DNA from: an uncultured Bacteroidales bacterium
GTDB lineage: Bacteria; Bacteroidota; Bacteroidia; Bacteroidales; Paludibacteraceae
Direction: 5' to 3'
NCBI GenBank assembly: GCA_946405045.1
Contig: CAMJFV010000076.1
Location: 1 to 8,182, forward strand
DNA: 8,182 nucleotides
A model generated the notes under the pieces. The model searched no databases and was not told the origin of the DNA. It saw nothing but the letters and a program-made list of their open reading frames with translations. Position 1 is the stretch's first letter. The number at the start of each line of letters is the position of its first letter. This document shows, piece after piece, positions 7,671-8,182 of the stretch. Position numbers and translations under genes: made by a program.

Positions 7671-7678
7671 CAAAGGTA
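7671..7678 (-). promoter_or_regulatory. Candidate -7 box upstream of the patatin-like gene
   Basis: On the minus strand the sequence is TACCTTTG, an exact TAnnTTTG match, 17 bases before the ATG, implying a very short leader. No TTTG is present at the expected -33 distance (TAGG is found there), so the promoter is only half-supported. Confidence 0.4.
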
Positions 7679-7705
7679 TATCAAAAACACAATAAAATCC
7701 TAAAT

Positions 7706-7740
7706 ATAATTCATAATTCGTAATGCGTAATTCGTAATTG
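7706..7740. repeat. Heptamer tandem repeat, 5 units
   Basis: Five in-register 7-base units run ATAATTC, ATAATTC, GTAATGC, GTAATTC, GTAATTG. They lie upstream of the patatin-like gene, just beyond its candidate promoter. Such short A+T-rich heptamer tracts are known from intergenic DNA of several bacterial groups; no function is evident here. Confidence 0.75.
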
Positions 7741-7758
7741 GTGGGGAAATACATTGAT

Positions 7759-7794
7759 GAGGCGCCGTATTACGACGTCTCTAATTAATGAGAC
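7759..7794. repeat. Imperfect palindrome with overlapping alternative hairpin
   Basis: GAGGCGCCGTA (7759-7769) pairs with TACGACGTCTC (7771-7781) except for one G-T wobble and one mismatch. The same GTCTC (7777-7781) can instead pair with GAGAC (7790-7794) across an 8-base loop. The look is of a decayed dispersed intergenic palindrome next to the heptamer tract. No T-run follows, so it is not an obvious terminator. Confidence 0.45.
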
Positions 7795-7860
7795 AGACCA
7801 CGGTAGCCAATCGTCTGCGACGCTTGTCAACCATAGTTTGGGAGAATAAATGATTTATTG

Positions 7861-8025
7861 ATGGGGGATGATGTGAGAGGTGAAAAACAAATTGCAGAGA
7901 TCTCGGAGATTTTGATTTTACGGATATATATAAGAATAGATTATGTGAAAAACATTATCAAGTTTACACAACAGACTAAATCTCAGGCTGTTCGTCTAAA
8001 TGCGTGTCTTGATGGGGTTTTATGA
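7861..8025 (+). CDS. Possible small protein, 54 aa, unrecognised
   Basis: A plus-strand ORF starts at ATG 7861 (MGDDVRGEKQIAEISEILIL) and ends at TGA 8023-8025. It is predicted to be mostly helical and mixed-charge (IAEISEILILRIYIRIDYVK, then TQQTKSQAVRL). It could begin slightly earlier at a TTG, as the frame is open from 7837. A strong plus-strand terminator follows 42 bases after its stop, which is the main argument in its favour. There is no well-placed ribosome-binding site or consensus promoter, it would be the only plus-strand gene in the window, and I recognise no family. Chance ORF, remnant or noncoding RNA are all possible. Confidence 0.25.
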   Translation: MGDDVRGEKQIAEISEILILRIYIRIDYVKNIIKFTQQTKSQAVRLNACLDGVL

Positions 8026-8067
8026 TTCTCAAGTTTGAAGGGAAGATATGGTTATCAATAATGAAAT

Positions 8068-8090
8068 GGATGCGAAAGCATCCCTTTTTT
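8068..8090 (+). terminator. Rho-independent terminator, probably shared by convergent transcripts
   Basis: A perfect 6-bp stem, GGATGC (8068-8073) and GCATCC (8078-8083), closes a GAAA tetraloop and is followed by CTTTTTT (8084-8090) on the plus strand, a textbook intrinsic terminator. On the minus strand the same hairpin begins 19 bases after the stop of the right-edge gene and is followed by the moderately T-rich ATTTCATTATT, so it could also end that transcript. Confidence 0.75.
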
Positions 8091-8102
8091 GTGATGTGAT
8101 TT

Positions 8103-8182
8103 CTATTTGTAGTTTTCGGGATCCACAAATATATTTAATCCCAGATGCTTTTGAGATTTGCTTGAATATGGGTATGCATTTG
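8103..8182 (-). CDS. C-terminal end of an unrecognised protein (partial)
   Basis: The minus-strand frame is open from the right edge to a TAG at 8103-8105 and gives 25 residues: NAYPYSSKSQKHLG, then LNIFVDPENYK. It has the strand of the other genes and is followed 19 bases later by the terminator hairpin, a normal arrangement for a gene end. The fragment is too short to assign a family. Two other frames are also open here, so the call rests on strand, context and peptide character. Confidence 0.4.
   Translation of the reverse strand, partial: NAYPYSSKSQKHLGLNIFVDPENYK

Noticed and set aside
7757..7849. 30-codon plus-strand ORF beginning MRRRITTSLINETDHG
   Set aside because: It spans the imperfect palindrome, has no ribosome-binding site and is too short to support on its own.
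8048..8182. Plus-strand ORF open to the right edge, starting MVINNEMDAKASLF, with a GAAGGGAAG ribosome-binding-like sequence
   Set aside because: A perfect terminator hairpin with a T-run would lie within its first 15 codons, and the opposite strand gives a better-placed gene end. Sequence beyond the right edge could reverse this.

Overview
The window looks like chromosomal or island DNA of a member of the Bacteroidetes, most likely order Bacteroidales (Prevotella/Bacteroides-like). This rests on three things. The gene families are typical: a Bacteroidetes-style topoisomerase III, an AAA_14/DUF4143 ATPase and a patatin-type outer-membrane protein. Shine-Dalgarno sequences are poor. Start regions carry TAnnTTTG-type -7 boxes, the Bacteroidetes primary sigma-factor signature. 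The species cannot be fixed from the sequence alone.

Layout. Every convincing gene reads on the minus strand, so the biological order runs from right to left. (1) At the right edge is the last ~26 codons of an unrecognised minus-strand gene, followed by a perfect GGATGC/GCATCC terminator-like hairpin. (2) A ~450-base gap (7654-8102) holds small-ORF candidates, an imperfect palindrome and a heptamer repeat tract. (3) Next is a complete patatin-like phospholipase fused to an outer-membrane beta-barrel (706 aa). (4) A ~415-base gap contains the most striking structure in the window: seven tandem units at an exact 32-bp period, directly in front of the next gene. (5) Then comes an AAA+ ATPase with a C-terminal DUF4143 nuclease-like domain (458 aa). 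(6) A 137-base gap is almost filled by a 13-unit degenerate heptamer tandem repeat. (7) topB follows (topoisomerase III, 719 aa). (8) A 76-base gap carries a full-consensus Bacteroidetes promoter overlapping an 11-bp dyad. (9) Last is a conspicuously A+T-rich, open-ended gene with an N-terminal DUF4365-like (PD-(D/E)XK-type) domain, which runs off the left edge.

How they fit together. I see no shared pathway. topB serves DNA decatenation, the patatin protein acts in the outer membrane, and the ATPase is an orphan of a mobile, strain-variable family. The base-composition break near position 1440, together with the promoter and operator-like dyad there, suggests that the DUF4365-type gene is an acquired, separately controlled accessory gene, possibly for defence, inserted downstream of topB. 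The best candidates for undescribed biology are the 32-bp array upstream of the ATPase and the DUF4365-type protein with its unrecognised C-terminal region.
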